From contig DASTBU010000003.1 in NCBI GenBank assembly GCA_035711845.1, positions 1 to 37,843 on the forward strand: a stretch of DNA of 37,843 bases, read 5' to 3'. The position numbers and the translations under genes are program-made. The stretch is from DASTBU01 sp035711845. Its GTDB lineage: Bacteria > Acidobacteriota > Vicinamibacteria > Vicinamibacterales > 2-12-FULL-66-21. Shown piece by piece: positions 16,501 to 23,250 of the stretch (positions are counted from its first letter, which is position 1; each line of letters starts with the position of its first letter). The notes beneath the pieces were generated by a model. That model did not search any database. It saw only the letters and a program-made list of their open reading frames with translations, and was not told where the DNA came from.

Positions 16501-16811
16501 GGGTCGATCCAGGCCCGTCTGGGTATCGGGCCTCGCGTGGCCAGCAGGCGCTCGGTTTCCGGCATCAGGACGACCGCCCAGATGTGTTTGCAGATCTGGG
16601 CCCGATCGCTGAAATAGGGACACTCGCAGGTTCCGACGAAGCCGCCGCTCTCGTGATCGATGGCGACCCGATAGTCGTAGGTGCCGCGGACCGTCGCGGT
16701 GACCCCGCGCTCGGAGACGACGACGTCGCGAACGGCACCGGTGCGGGAGTAGTTCACTCCCTTGACGCGAATCGAATGTGCGACGTCGTGTTGGAGCGCA
16801 CGCGCCAGCAT
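13563..16811 (-). CDS. SWIM zinc-finger SNF2-family helicase/translocase
   Basis: 1082 residues from ATG 16811; a longer frame (to 16919) adds 36 non-conserved, Ser/Pro-rich residues and is less likely. A SWIM zinc finger lies near the N-terminus (Cys62, Cys64, Cys74, His76; CEC...CKH). The middle (about 100-600) is a bacterial SNF2-associated region. The ATPase follows: Walker A in DDMGLGKT (about 650), DEAQ box in VILDEAQAIKN (about 744), motif III LALSGTPVENHIGELWSLFD, motif V LISLRAGGLGLNLTGA and motif VI AIDRAHRIGQ (about 1025). All motifs are intact. These proteins move along DNA and remodel protein-DNA complexes, in repair or transcription. The last codons (LLQC, stop) lie in the repeat array, and the duplicate array copy contains them again. 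Confidence 0.94.
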   Translation of the reverse strand: MLARALQHDVAHSIRVKGVNYSRTGAVRDVVVSERGVTATVRGTYDYRVAIDHESGGFVGTCECPYFSDRAQICKHIWAVVLMPETERLLATRGPIPRRAWIDPGNPRSTHFRDAAIAAGSRQSPYLPWQHFLGEVRRAATVAPSAGPGVRPHRGEIVYLVDVPASVSQNGAVLAVMTRSKRRDGNWGKPKPLTIASHEVEQLAEESDREILSLLKGADRPASYGFDPVYPQSFLYMLDSTLQERLLPLAARTGRMQIAPAGRDQAASPVTMDEGMPWRFALTVVPASDDGYAIGGALERDGERMGPVEPVLVLAGGFLFTRATAARLLVDRTWPWLVQLRRSGTVSVPAAGVEDLIETLARSGLDSAAFPPELRYEVIAGTPRPAVLIRRQPPQFAYGRENLDVRVQFEYGGMLVSGSETTAYDPAHRRLVRRETADEQRAYDRLAALGFRQLWNHVEARQTLGIPADQFPQAVRVLVGEGWRVEAEGRLFRAPRDMQVEVKSGIDWFELHGRVEFAEGLSATLPELLAALDRGDGTLMLDDGTRGLVPEDWLRRFAGVVRFGETSGDHVRYRQSQAALLDALLASQPAIAIDKVFARARAALQTFDGIGPQDPPDSFAGHLREYQRDALGWLEFLRRFGFGGCLADDMGLGKTVMVLAMLESRRRSAQTDEGAPSLVVVPRSLVFNWTEEAARFAPGLRVLDYTGTGRSTGLVREHDLVLTTYGTLRRDAAQLKDVEFDYVILDEAQAIKNVTTASAKAARLLRGRHRLALSGTPVENHIGELWSLFDFLNPGMLGTAAAFQAGSAGRARTDPDDLALVAKAVRPFILRRTKQQVAPELPERNEQTIHCELEGAQRRLYDELREHYRRTLLSHVDRYGLNRSKIQVLEALLRLRQAACHAALVDERRAHDPSAKFDVLLPRLSELADEGHKALVFSQFTSFLALLRPHLESMGLPYEYLDGRTRDRAARVERFQTDVACPLFLISLRAGGLGLNLTGAEYVFLLDPWWNPAVEAQAIDRAHRIGQTRHVFAYRLIAKDTVEEKVAALQQSKRELADAILTADAGLIRNLSREDLEELLQC

Positions 16812-16937
16812 CACGTCAGAGTATGACTCATCGGTGCGCGAGCCGCGCACGGAGGGAGGAGCAACGGGAGGAAAACTGGAACAGACTGACGGAGTTCTGA
16901 AAGATGGGGACAGCAGCACGCTGCTGCCCCCGACAAC

Positions 16938-17267
16938 CTACCAGCGCGGCTCCCGCCGACGGCTGCCACCCCCGCCGCCACGGCCGCCGCCGCCACCGCC
17001 AAACCCTCCGGAGCCCTGCGGTTTCGGACGCGCCTCGTTGACGGTGAGGTTCCTGCCGCCGAGCGAGTGGTTGTTCAACTGCTTGATCGCATTCTGCGCA
17101 TCTTCCTCGCTCGCCATCTCGACGAACGCGAATCCGCGCGCCCGGCCGGTGGCCATGTCGCGCATGACGCTGACCGACTCGACCGCGCCGGCGGAACTGA
17201 ACAGCGCCTGAAGGTCCTCCTCACCTGTCTGGTAGGGGAGATTTCCAACGTAGAGTTTCCGAGACAT
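16938..17267 (-). CDS. RRM RNA-binding protein with glycine-rich tail
   Basis: 109 residues. One RRM domain covers 1-80 with RNP2 (KLYVGNLP, residues 4-11) and RNP1 (RARGFAFVEM, about 42-51) intact, including the aromatic residues that stack on RNA. A Gly-rich tail with Arg clusters (about 85-109) follows, as in bacterial and plant cold-inducible glycine-rich RNA-binding proteins. Start ATG 17267 has AGAAGG three bases upstream. The leader upstream is long (17268-17649, shared with the divergent anti-sigma kinase gene), which would suit post-transcriptional or cold-dependent control, but no cold-shock element is identified. Probable role: RNA chaperone. Confidence 0.93.
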   Translation of the reverse strand: MSRKLYVGNLPYQTGEEDLQALFSSAGAVESVSVMRDMATGRARGFAFVEMASEEDAQNAIKQLNNHSLGGRNLTVNEARPKPQGSGGFGGGGGGRGGGGGSRRREPRW

Positions 17268-17649
17268 GAGCCTTCTCTTCTCAATGCGCTCCGCAGCACG
17301 GAGCAGTTACACGAAGGATCCACTGTGGATCGATGGATGGATTCGGCTGCGTGACTTCGCGGACAGTGCTGCGGCGCGGAGCCTTGAGCGACGCGGTGAC
17401 GCGGGCGGAGCACCGGCGAACGCTCACTCGGAAAGCGCTCGACAAGAGCTCGAACTCGGGCGCCTGACGCGGGTTCAAGCGAGGACGCTGTCGTCCACCT
17501 GACGAAGGTCACAGGATACCACACACGCCTTGGCGCCCGCCGGCGACTGGGACGAACGGCGAGACATCCCGCACCGTGAGCCGTTTCCCATCTGACCCTC
17601 CCGCTGAGGTCTCTCTTCGTGTAATGTGTAGGCCACCCGACGGAGTCGC
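17268..17649. other. Divergent promoter region between the RRM and RsbW-like genes
   Basis: No gene is supported. A perfect odd-length palindrome, GATCCACTGTGGATC (17317-17331), lies 50 bases upstream of the RRM gene and could be an operator or a leader hairpin. CTCCG...GGAG near 17290 forms a short stem. TGTAAT near 17620 could be a -10 for the anti-sigma kinase gene, but no matching -35 is clear. Confidence 0.45.
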
Positions 17650-18126
17650 ATGGACCGGGACACAGCCGAATCGCGGGCGTATGTCAGCGCCCGAGGCAAC
17701 GGGCGCCTCGAGCTCGTCATCCGTGCGGATCCGCAGGCAGCCTCGGCGGTCACCGAGGGGGTGGTGCGGCTGCTGCAGGAGCGCAGCTGGCCCGAAGCCC
17801 ACATCGTCGAAGTGCAGCTGGCCCTCCAGGAAGCGCTCGCCAACGCCATCCGCCACGGTTGCCGGAACGACCCCTCGCAGGCCGTCCAGTGCCTCGTGTC
17901 CTGCGATGCGAATGGAGATCTGGTCGTGGTGGTTCGCGATCCCGGTGATGGATTCGAGGCGACGGCCGTTGCGGACCCGTGCGCGCCAGAGAACGTCCTG
18001 AAACCTGGCGGCCGCGGCGTCTTCCTGATCAATCAAATGATGGACAGCGTGGATTTTCGCGACGGCGGACGCGAAATCGAGATGCGCAAACGGCGCCCTC
18101 CCGCCTCCTCTGCCCCGAAGAGCTGA
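17650..18126 (+). CDS. RsbW-like anti-sigma factor / Ser-Thr kinase (HATPase_c_2)
   Basis: 158 residues. The GHKL ATPase motifs are in order: N box EALANAIRHG (about residues 64-73), G1 box RDPGDGF (about 96-102), and G2/lid GGRGVFLINQMMD (about 120-132). This is the compact RsbW/SpoIIAB-type domain (PF13581), which phosphorylates an anti-sigma antagonist (STAS protein) or binds a sigma factor. No STAS, sigma or phosphatase partner gene is adjacent, so its partners must be elsewhere. The C-terminal tail (RRPPASSAPKS) is short and disordered. It is divergent from the RRM gene; the region downstream is a cluster of GC-rich inverted repeats before a convergent lipoprotein gene. Confidence 0.88.
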   Translation: MDRDTAESRAYVSARGNGRLELVIRADPQAASAVTEGVVRLLQERSWPEAHIVEVQLALQEALANAIRHGCRNDPSQAVQCLVSCDANGDLVVVVRDPGDGFEATAVADPCAPENVLKPGGRGVFLINQMMDSVDFRDGGREIEMRKRRPPASSAPKS

Positions 18127-18143
18127 CTCCTGGTCCGGTGATT

Positions 18144-18203
18144 AGTCCGTTGTGCGGCTCGAAAGGAGAAGGTCGTACGCGTTGTGGAACCGCACAACGG
18201 ACT
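18144..18203. repeat. Inverted repeat of 14 bp around a 32-base loop
   Basis: AGTCCGTTGTGCGG (18144-18157) and CCGCACAACGGACT (18190-18203) match perfectly. It lies between convergent genes. The long loop and perfect arms look more like a REP or small mobile-element unit than a terminator. Confidence 0.65.
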
Positions 18204-18205
18204 CT

Positions 18206-18226
18206 AGGCGCGCCACGGGCGCGCCT
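18206..18226. terminator. GC-rich stem-loop between convergent genes
   Basis: AGGCGCGCC (18206-18214) and GGCGCGCCT (18218-18226) form a perfect 9-bp stem with a 3-base loop, followed to 18302 by further G/C blocks (GGGGC GAA GCCCC near 18280-18300). There is no T-run. It may act as a bidirectional terminator or mRNA 3' stabiliser for the anti-sigma kinase and lipoprotein genes. Confidence 0.5.
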
Positions 18227-18306
18227 CGCCGGAGCGGAGCGGGGCTTTGGGGGCCCCGCGAGCGACGGCGACGGGGGGTCCGGCGGGGCGAAGCCCCCCG
18301 GTCTAG

Positions 18307-19677
18307 TTATTGCGCAGTCGCGCGCAGGATCGCGTCAGACGTCGCGACAAACAGCGTTCCGTGCGCGTCCACGGCCATCGCGCGAAGGGGCATGTCGAGC
18401 AGCCGTTCTATCGACTCGACTCGGGACGCGTCCTGCGGATCGAAGCGCACGCTCTCCAAGCCACCCTGGCCGACGACGAGGAGCGTGCCCTGAAGCGACG
18501 GCAGCAGCCCGGCGCCGTAGAAGCCAAGCGCCGATACCCTACCCGATTCGTTGAGCGAGTAGTCACCGTCAACGAGCCCGGCGATCGACTGGCCACGATC
18601 GCGGCCGACAGACAGCAGGCGGGCAGGCGCACCGCCGCCATCCCGGGCGAGCCAGAGCTCCTGCGTGTCGGGGTGCCAATCGAAGCCCCGCAGTTCGCGG
18701 TCGGCAGCTACGTAGACCGGGTCGCCCGAGCGTTGATCCGACGGCGTCGTGCCGTCGGGGTTCAGGCGCAGGACGAGCCCCCGCATCTCCCCGCGGTCCT
18801 CTCGGATGGGCGCCTGAACCACGGCCGCATACAACTTCCCGTCCCGCCCCACCCGGATCGTGCCCGACTGCTCGGCAGGGTCGGCCCGTCCGGTTTCGAG
18901 CAGCACGGCGCGCTCGCCGAAGATCCCCGCCACACCTCGATACCGGACGATCTGATAGGTGAGACCCTCGCGCCGCGGAGCGGTTTTGAGAACGTAGAGG
19001 AGTCGTGTGCGCTCGAAGTCGGGGTCCAGCGCGAGGCTCAACAGCATCCCGGGACCGCCGCTCGCCAGGGTGTCCTCCAGGACCAGGGACGTTCGCACCC
19101 CCTGGCCTGCCAGATCGACGAGGCGAACTACCCCGGCGCGCTCGCCGACGAGCAGCCGCCCTTCGGGATCGACGCCCATGTCGGCGATGTCGTTCAGCTG
19201 CTCCACGACCACAGCGCTGCCCAGCCGCCTGTCCTCTCCGGGATGAGGGGAGGGATCATCGGGGGCTGGTGCGTCGGTGGGATCCCCCGCGGGCGCAGCG
19301 ATGCCGGAAGTCACCGTCACCTGAAGGGGCGCGGATTTGGGGCTTTCAAGAAGGACGCCGGCCTCGAAGACGAAACTGGCAAGCTCGAGCGTGTGGACGC
19401 CAGGAGACATCGTCGGCAGACGACCGCTGCAGGCGAAACCGACAGACCTGGCTGTGGCTGCACACAGGACGTCAGCTAGCTCGGATCGCTGTGCGTCCGT
19501 GTAAACTGCGTATCGGAATCTGTTGAGCTCCGACACGTTGGCCGCCTGCTGGTCCCAGCCCAGCCGTTCCGTACCGGTGATAGGGGGCTGTCCGTCTGGA
19601 GAAGGATCCGATGAGCCGCCGCATCCGGCGAGCGCAGCGGCCGACACACCGATGAGTACCAGAGCGCCCCGACGCAT
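18307..19677 (-). CDS. Lipoprotein with sorbosone/glucose-dehydrogenase-like beta-propeller
   Basis: 456 residues. Type II signal peptide with lipobox LAGC and lipidated Cys19. After a Ser/Pro/Gly linker and an N-terminal beta region (about 30-140), residues about 155-456 are a six-bladed propeller of the GSDH style (PF07995): LNDIADMGVDPEGRLLVGER, MLLSLALDPDFERTRLLYVL, GTIRVGRDGKLYAAVVQAP, LRLNPDGTTP, and the C-terminal GTLLVVGQGGLESVRFD and GTLFVATSDAILRATAQ. The PQQ-binding residues cannot be checked by eye. It is probably an outer-membrane or periplasmic oxidoreductase or sugar-binding protein; GSDH-like propellers also occur in non-enzymatic proteins. It is 37 bases downstream of the S9 peptidase gene's other side and reads in the same direction, but is a separate unit. 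Confidence 0.83.
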   Translation of the reverse strand: MRRGALVLIGVSAAALAGCGGSSDPSPDGQPPITGTERLGWDQQAANVSELNRFRYAVYTDAQRSELADVLCAATARSVGFACSGRLPTMSPGVHTLELASFVFEAGVLLESPKSAPLQVTVTSGIAAPAGDPTDAPAPDDPSPHPGEDRRLGSAVVVEQLNDIADMGVDPEGRLLVGERAGVVRLVDLAGQGVRTSLVLEDTLASGGPGMLLSLALDPDFERTRLLYVLKTAPRREGLTYQIVRYRGVAGIFGERAVLLETGRADPAEQSGTIRVGRDGKLYAAVVQAPIREDRGEMRGLVLRLNPDGTTPSDQRSGDPVYVAADRELRGFDWHPDTQELWLARDGGGAPARLLSVGRDRGQSIAGLVDGDYSLNESGRVSALGFYGAGLLPSLQGTLLVVGQGGLESVRFDPQDASRVESIERLLDMPLRAMAVDAHGTLFVATSDAILRATAQ

Positions 19678-19714
19678 CGGGGGATGATACCAACTTCAGG
19701 CCCTGAGGATCCCG

Positions 19715-22420
19715 CTATTTCACCAGCTCCGAGGTCAGCGTCGCGCCAGCCATACGGGGTAGGGTCGCAAACACTTTCACCACCTTGCGTGTGGCTGTAT
19801 CGATCCACACGGTCTGCTGCCCCGGGTCCCCCTCCGCGGAGGCAATCTCGACCTTCCAGGCCTTGAAGGTACCGGCTGGCACCGTCACCTCTTCGATGGC
19901 AGTCACCTTCGCCTCCTTGACCGTCGGCTTCGCGGCCTGCACGTCGAAGTTCCGGAACGTGGTCGTGTACCCTTCGGCCAGCGGCAGCGTGCCGAGGGCA
20001 CTATGCGCGCCGGCACCATCGGCGAACAGTTCGCCGCCGAGATCTACCGCCAGGGGCTTCTCCTGGCCGCTCATCGAGAAGGTGCCCGAAGCCTTGCCGT
20101 CCGCGAACTTCAAATCGATCGCGATCGGGCCCTGCCGAATCTCGCGCGAGCGCACCACCAGCGATTGTCTGTCGAGGACGGTCTTGTCGGTGACCTCGCC
20201 CGTCGGCAGCGCCGCCGCTTCGGTGACGACCCAGGTCTCGCCCTCGTCCACAACGGTCTGGGTCACGTCCATCTTCATCGATTGCCCCCCTGCACTCATC
20301 GCCGCGGTGTAGCTGGAGGTGCCGGCCTGGAGGGGGTGGGACGGGGTTGGAACGGCGGCCGAGGACGAACCGATCTTCTTGGTGAGGGTCACACTCTTCG
20401 GATCGACGGTGATCTCCTTGACTCGTGTGGCCACGTCGGGCGGCATGTCTTCCTGCGCACGTCCGCCGAGATGCTTCGCGAGAAACTTCTCGGCGACAGC
20501 GAACATAGCCATGTTGTTCACGGGCCTCGCGAAGCCATGGCCTTCGTCGGGCGCCACCATGTATTCGACCGGGAACCCGCGATCGCGCAGCGCCACGACG
20601 ATCTGGTCGGATTCCGCCTTCTTGACCCGCGGATCGTTCGCCCCCTGGACGACGAGCAGCGGCGTGCGGATCTTGGCGGCCGAATTGAGCGGTGACTGGC
20701 GCTCCAGCTGCTGCTTCCCCTCGGCCGTGGTCGGATCGCCCATGCGGACGTGGAACATCTTCCGGCCAGCCTCCCAGTACGGCGGAATGGAATCGAGCAG
20801 GGTGATCAAGTTCGAAGGCCCGACGATAGACACGGCCGCGGCGTAGACATCGGGCGTGAAGGCAACGCCCGCGAGCGTGGCATAGCCGCCGTAGGATCCG
20901 CCCAGGATCCCCACCCGCTTCGGGTCCGCGAGGCCCTGCTCGATCAGATGCTTGACGCCCCACGTGAGGTCGTCCTGCATCTTCTGCCCCCACTCGTTGT
21001 TCCCGGCGTTCAAATACTTCTCGCCAAAGCCCGTAGACCCGCGGAAGTTGGGCTGCAGCACCGCATAGCCGCGGTTGGCGAAGAACTGGGCCATCGAGTC
21101 GTATCCGAAATCGTCGCGCGCCCACGGGCCGCCATGGGGAACGACCAGCAGCGGAAGATTGCGCGGCGCGACACCCTTCGGCACCGTCAAGTAGGCAGGC
21201 ACCTCGAGGCCGTCGGACGACTTGTAGCGAATCGGCTTCATCGCCGCCAGGTGCTCCCGCGGGAGCTTCTCGAACACCCGGTACTGCTTGGTCAGTGTTT
21301 TCTTGTCGCGATCGAACAGATATCGTTCACCCGGTTCGGTCTCGCTCGAAGCGGTGACCATCCAGCGCCGCTCGTCCGCGGTCGAGCCGGCGGCGCTCAC
21401 CTCCATCCCGGGCAGGCGCTTCTGGAGCCATTCGTAGTCGGCGCGAAACGCGTCGTCGCGGAAGTACATCCGCCTCCTATCGCCGACGTAGATGGTGCCC
21501 ACGAGCTCGTTGGTGCTCTCAGAGAAGATGGCGGCCCCGAAATCCACCTGGTTCTCGGGGTCCGACTCGACGAGCTCCTCGCTCTTCGTCTCCGGATCGA
21601 ACAGCACCAGGCGAATCAGGTCCGGCTCGCCCCGGTTGGTGACCATATAGACACGCTGGTTGTCCTTGTGGAACTGCAGCGGGCCGCACGATTCGAAGAC
21701 CGTGCAGCTGTAGACCTGTTCGAAGCCCTTGTCGGTCACGCGCAGGATCTCGGTGTCGCCGTTGTCCTGGGTGCGGAGGGCCAGGCGCAGCTGTCCGGCG
21801 TGATCGAAGACCCAGCCCGCAATCCTGTCGGTGTTCTGCCGGAGCAGCTTGCGGGCCCCCGTCGAAATCTGCACCTCGTAGACGTCGTGCCACGCCTGAT
21901 CCCGGTCATTGAGGCCGACATAAATGATGTCGGGGTTGTGGCGAGGCACGTTGTAGATGAATGCGCGCGCTCCTTTTGCGGCCGTGAGGTTCCGCGCGGC
22001 GGGCACTTCAGTCCCCTGCGCGGGCGCCTCCGCGGGATTCACCGCGTAGACGTTGAAGTTCTCGTCGCCAGCCTGATCCTGGACGAACAACACGTATTTG
22101 CTGTCGCGGCTCCAGAAAAACCCCGGGATTGGCCGTCGCGTGTCGTTGGTGATCAGCCTGGCGCTCTCGAACGGCTCCTCGGCCTTCTTGACCCAGATGT
22201 TCAGCGTGTCCTTGTACGGCTTGCGGAACGCGATGTACCGACCGTCAGGAGATAACGTGGCGCTGGAGATTTCAGGGTTGCCGAAGAACAGCTGGCGATC
22301 GATGAGCGGCGGCAGGCCGCCAGCCTGCTGAGCCAGAGCTGTGCCGGCAGTGAGGGCAAGCGCGAGCAGCCCCAGCCCTGCGCGGGTGAGCACGTTCCGA
22401 GCGTTGGAAACGTCGAGCAT
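19715..22420 (-). CDS. Secreted S9 family prolyl oligopeptidase with extra C-terminal domain
   Basis: 901 residues from ATG 22420 (in-frame ATGs at 22432, 22441 and 22444 are alternatives; none has a clear ribosome binding site). A Sec signal peptide ends about residue 30 (GLLALALTAGTALAQQ). An N-terminal beta-propeller (about 45-380) gates the active site. The alpha/beta-hydrolase domain contains the nucleophile in GGSYGGY (Ser near 508), Asp near 594 (GANDPRVKK) and His near 626 (DEGHGFA), a complete triad. Beyond the usual S9 end (about 660), roughly 240 residues form a beta-rich region (GTFKAWKVEIASAEG, then QQTVWIDTATRKVVKV) resembling DUF3108-type outer-membrane-associated domains. It should cleave proline-containing or similar peptides in the periplasm; the added domain may target or anchor it (inference). 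Confidence 0.92.
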   Translation of the reverse strand: MLDVSNARNVLTRAGLGLLALALTAGTALAQQAGGLPPLIDRQLFFGNPEISSATLSPDGRYIAFRKPYKDTLNIWVKKAEEPFESARLITNDTRRPIPGFFWSRDSKYVLFVQDQAGDENFNVYAVNPAEAPAQGTEVPAARNLTAAKGARAFIYNVPRHNPDIIYVGLNDRDQAWHDVYEVQISTGARKLLRQNTDRIAGWVFDHAGQLRLALRTQDNGDTEILRVTDKGFEQVYSCTVFESCGPLQFHKDNQRVYMVTNRGEPDLIRLVLFDPETKSEELVESDPENQVDFGAAIFSESTNELVGTIYVGDRRRMYFRDDAFRADYEWLQKRLPGMEVSAAGSTADERRWMVTASSETEPGERYLFDRDKKTLTKQYRVFEKLPREHLAAMKPIRYKSSDGLEVPAYLTVPKGVAPRNLPLLVVPHGGPWARDDFGYDSMAQFFANRGYAVLQPNFRGSTGFGEKYLNAGNNEWGQKMQDDLTWGVKHLIEQGLADPKRVGILGGSYGGYATLAGVAFTPDVYAAAVSIVGPSNLITLLDSIPPYWEAGRKMFHVRMGDPTTAEGKQQLERQSPLNSAAKIRTPLLVVQGANDPRVKKAESDQIVVALRDRGFPVEYMVAPDEGHGFARPVNNMAMFAVAEKFLAKHLGGRAQEDMPPDVATRVKEITVDPKSVTLTKKIGSSSAAVPTPSHPLQAGTSSYTAAMSAGGQSMKMDVTQTVVDEGETWVVTEAAALPTGEVTDKTVLDRQSLVVRSREIRQGPIAIDLKFADGKASGTFSMSGQEKPLAVDLGGELFADGAGAHSALGTLPLAEGYTTTFRNFDVQAAKPTVKEAKVTAIEEVTVPAGTFKAWKVEIASAEGDPGQQTVWIDTATRKVVKVFATLPRMAGATLTSELVK

Positions 22421-22658
22421 TGAATGCTGCATAAGACACATCATACGCGCACCGTGCGAAACGGTTCCCGTCCGAGACCTCAACCCCGAATCGGTGCGCC
22501 GCCTCGGCGGCGGGGGGTGGCACGAGGCAGGCCCATCAGGATGGAGATTGAATCGACAGAGGAAGAGCCGGGGCCCCAGATTCTGCCCGGAGTGAACCGG
22601 GGCACCGAGGGGTGTAAGAGACACCGAGAGAGCCGCTCAGGCGCAGAAGCACCGGGAG

Positions 22659-22704
22659 GTCGGTGAAGAGTTGACGTTACCGTCGGTGAAGAGTTGACGT
22701 TACC
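22659..22704. repeat. Perfect 23-bp tandem duplication
   Basis: The 23-base unit starting GTCGGTGAAGAGTTGACG occurs at 22659-22681 and immediately again at 22682-22704. It lies in the gap between the S9 peptidase gene and the 53-aa zinc-binding gene, both on the minus strand. It could be a recent slippage duplication or two copies of a regulatory site. Confidence 0.85.
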
Positions 22705-22720
22705 GAGGATGCGATCGGCC

Positions 22721-22739
22721 GGGCCGGGGAGGCCGGCCC
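22721..22739 (-). terminator. Hairpin after the 53-aa zinc-binding protein gene
   Basis: GGGCCGG (22721-22727) and CCGGCCC (22733-22739) pair around a 5-base loop, 13 bases past the stop codon at 22752. There is no T-run, so termination is only suggested. Confidence 0.4.
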
Positions 22740-22751
22740 AACTCGCACGGC

Positions 22752-22913
22752 CTATGACTGGGCGCCGGCCGCCTTGCGATCGTACTCCTGCTGGGTGCGG
22801 AAGATGCTGCACCAGTCCTTGTGCTCGGCAATCGGCATGCCGCACTCCACGCACACTCGGATGCGCTTGCCGGGCTCGGGCTTACGGGATAAGAGCTTCT
22901 TCCAGAAGGTCAT
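22752..22913 (-). CDS. Tiny cysteine-containing (zinc-ribbon-like) protein, 53 aa
   Basis: Start ATG 22913 is preceded by GCGGAGG with a 7-base gap, a strong ribosome binding site; the frame upstream of it is a poor match to coding sequence. The protein begins MTFWKKLLSRKPEPGKR and contains CVECGMPIAEHKDWC, giving CxxC and a further Cys/His that could hold one zinc ion. The N-terminal basic amphipathic start could touch the membrane or nucleic acid. No family recognised. The gene starts divergently from the coiled-coil gene at 23251 and lies downstream of a GC hairpin and a 23-bp duplication. Confidence 0.65.
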   Translation of the reverse strand: MTFWKKLLSRKPEPGKRIRVCVECGMPIAEHKDWCSIFRTQQEYDRKAAGAQS

Positions 22914-23250
22914 CGTTGGGCCTCCGCGAATGTCAGCCCGGCAGCACTCAGGAAACCGGGCCCATTGAGAACTGCATACGAAATCTGAGACGCCGCGGTT
23001 CGGTTGCCATCGCCGTCCGTATGCTGTGAGACGAACCAAAGCACCCGGGGGTTGGCTTCCAGGCCGGCTCGCCGCCTGTGATAACCCCGGCTGCCCGCCA
23101 ATCGGCTGACAGAATTTACTTACATTTCCGCCGCCTGAATGCCTGACTTGTAGCTGCCAAAAATGGCATCGCAGGAATTGCCGCCTCTTTGTCGGGCTGG
23201 CGGCGGGCGCTGGTGTTGCTAGTCACAGAGGTCTCCAAATACCGTCAGCA
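22914..23250. other. Divergent intergenic region, no gene supported
   Basis: This 337-base stretch lies between the starts of the 53-aa protein gene (minus) and the coiled-coil gene (plus) and must contain both promoters. Reading frames are short and Arg-rich. An AT-richer patch (GAATTTACTTACATTTCC, about 23111-23128) is the most promoter-like part, but no good -35/-10 pair could be fixed. TGGCAT with a later TTGC near 23163-23180 was considered for sigma-54, but the GG-GC spacing is wrong. Confidence 0.4.

Noticed and set aside
16812..16919. Extra 36 N-terminal codons on the SNF2 helicase
   Set aside because: Ser/Pro-rich, without family resemblance or ribosome binding site; the ATG at 16811 gives a better start, though this is not certain.
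23150..23190. A sigma-54 promoter (TGGCAT...TTGC) upstream of the coiled-coil gene
   Set aside because: The GG-to-GC spacing is 13 rather than 10 bases.
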